25,215 nucleotides of DNA from Planctomycetota bacterium (GTDB lineage Bacteria; Planctomycetota; UBA1135), in assembly GCA_022447335.1 (NCBI GenBank), contig JAKVCF010000017.1, forward strand, positions 1-25,215, in the 5' to 3' direction. The notes below the pieces were generated by a model. The model did not search any database. It was given only the letters and a program-made list of their open reading frames with translations, and was not told the DNA's origin. How positions within the stretch are numbered: position 1 is the first letter of the stretch; every line of letters begins with the position of its first letter. The translations under genes and the position numbers were made by a program. Below are positions 24,446 through 25,215 of this stretch, one piece after another.

Positions 24446-25215
24446 TTAGAACATCTCGGGGCAGCTCACGGCGCGCCCGATGAATAGCGCTGAGGCCATC
24501 GCCAAGGCTTCAGGGCGGCCTTCAGCGCGCCCGAGCATCGCGAGGTTCTCGGCTGGCTGGTGGCCCGAGTAGAGCGCTGCCAATGCGCCTGCGTCGAGCC
24601 TCACTCGCTCGCCACTCGCTCGGTCTGGGTTTGCAATCTTGGTAGCACTTCCGCGGCCATCGCGCACCCGCAGATGCCAAAGACCGGCGTTGGCTGGCAA
24701 TACCGGGTCGTCGATCTCAAGCAAGATTTCTCCTTCCAGAGCTCGCGGATAACCACGCTGATTGAGCGCATCACCGATGCGCACTAGGCGAATCAGAAAT
24801 TGCTCACGGATTCGCATCCTGGCACGCTGTTCTGGAAGATAGGACCAGAAGGGATTTTGTGGCGGCAGCGTGGTGTTAAGTACGCGCACCATCGAGTGGT
24901 GTGATCGCAGCAACGCCATCAGTCCCTGCAGGCCCTCTGCATCGGCCGCCTCGAAAACGCGTAGCTCCATGGCCTGAAAGTCATCCAACTTTTCCGAGGT
25001 CGACAGCGTGAAGGCCAGAAATCCGTGCAGTTGACCGTCGTCATCGAATACGCCATAGGATTGCGAAGGACACTCCATGTGCAGCATGATACGCCACAGG
25101 ATTGCGAAAGACACTCCCTGTGCAGCATGATACGCCACAGGATTGAGAAGGACACTCCCTGTGAAGCATGATACGCCAAAGGATTGCGAAGGACACTCCC
25201 TGTGAAGCATGATAC
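24446..25215 (-). CDS. Eis-like GNAT N-acetyltransferase, C-terminal part (5' end outside window; repeat-disrupted)
   Basis: The frame is open to the right edge, so the gene begins outside the window. From SYGVFDDDGQLHGFLAFTL onward it resembles the second acetyltransferase domain and C-terminal sterol-carrier-like domain of Eis-type proteins (enhanced intracellular survival family). Signals are GLMALLRSHHSMV, LIRLVRIGDALNQRGY, NAGLWHLRVRDG, LDAGALAALYSGHQ and a C-terminal LFIGRAVSCPEMF. The first GNAT domain should lie upstream. The N-terminal ~55 residues visible here are translated from four 41-bp tandem repeats. Because 41 is not a multiple of three, successive copies are read in three different frames, all open. 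This segment is probably not native protein. Substrate unknown; the family acetylates amines. It is 20 bp upstream of accD and co-directional. Confidence 0.7.
   Translation of the reverse strand, partial: IMLHRECPSQSFGVSCFTGSVLLNPVAYHAAQGVSFAILWRIMLHMECPSQSYGVFDDDGQLHGFLAFTLSTSEKLDDFQAMELRVFEAADAEGLQGLMALLRSHHSMVRVLNTTLPPQNPFWSYLPEQRARMRIREQFLIRLVRIGDALNQRGYPRALEGEILLEIDDPVLPANAGLWHLRVRDGRGSATKIANPDRASGERVRLDAGALAALYSGHQPAENLAMLGRAEGRPEALAMASALFIGRAVSCPEMF
25048..25215. repeat. 41-bp tandem repeat array, at least four copies, continuing past the window
   Basis: Four consecutive 41-bp units start at 25048, 25089, 25130 and 25171, and a fifth begins at 25212 (ATAC) at the edge. Each starts ATACGCCA and ends AGCATG, with ACACTCC in the middle. 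Copies differ at a few bases, for example CCATAGG/CCACAGG/CCAAAGG, GCGAAGG/GCGAAAG/GAGAAGG and TGCAGC/TGAAGC, so they are diverged, not an assembly stutter. No spacers occur, so it is not a CRISPR. The array lies within the coding frame of the Eis-like gene. Each copy-number change shifts the frame except in multiples of three. Confidence 0.92.

Noticed and set aside
25048..25215. CRISPR array
   Set aside because: The 41-bp units are directly adjacent with no unique spacers and drift in sequence.
1..25215. tRNA, rRNA, insertion sequence or phage genes
   Set aside because: None recognised by eye on either strand; no transposase, integrase or terminal inverted repeats were found.

Overview
The window looks like a chromosomal segment of a Gram-negative, probably aquatic, bacterium of the Planctomycetota or a related PVC lineage. 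Three things suggest this. Exported families typical of that group are frequent: FG-GAP/UnbV proteins, a sulfatase, Tat-exported Gfo/Idh/MocA oxidoreductases, an SUMF1-like lipoprotein and an alpha/alpha-toroid protein. Shine-Dalgarno sequences are mostly weak or absent. The G+C content is moderate. The assignment is inference; no rRNA or tRNA gene was recognised. TAA and TGA are both used as ordinary stop codons.

Layout. 3-482 (+) is the 3' part of a glutathione S-transferase gene. 503-7978 (-) is a co-directional block, reading right to left: a secreted seven-bladed FG-GAP propeller / ASPIC-UnbV / TlpA-like thioredoxin protein interrupted by one in-frame TGA, then an S8 subtilase, an M24 Xaa-Pro peptidase and an M23 peptidase. 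8128-13790 (+) holds an M1 aminopeptidase lipoprotein, a 1.2-kb-residue-scale secreted gluzincin-like protein (1197 aa) and a small membrane protein. 13794-20364 (-) holds a toroid/discoidin-like exported protein, a Tat-exported Gfo/Idh/MocA oxidoreductase and an unusual ApbE-sulfatase fusion lipoprotein. 20486-23470 (+) holds an SUMF1/FGE-like lipoprotein gene broken by a frameshift, a second Gfo/Idh/MocA oxidoreductase and a cytochrome b562-like protein. A perfect 36-bp palindromic terminator separates this from accD and an Eis-like acetyltransferase (-), whose 5' part runs into a 41-bp tandem repeat array at the window edge.

Most products are predicted to be exported, so the region reads as an envelope/periplasmic toolkit for degrading peptides and sulfated sugars, with housekeeping accD at the right edge.

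The strongest candidate for something undescribed is the TGA at 6191-6193. The frame continues unchanged past it, propeller blades 1-6 lie before it and blade 7 after it, and a perfect 6-bp hairpin with a G-containing loop starts exactly 11 nt after the TGA. That is the geometry of a bacterial SECIS element, so this may be a selenocysteine-containing FG-GAP/UnbV/thioredoxin protein. A nonsense mutation or base error remains possible. Second in interest is the single-chain fusion of an FMN transferase (ApbE) to a sulfatase.
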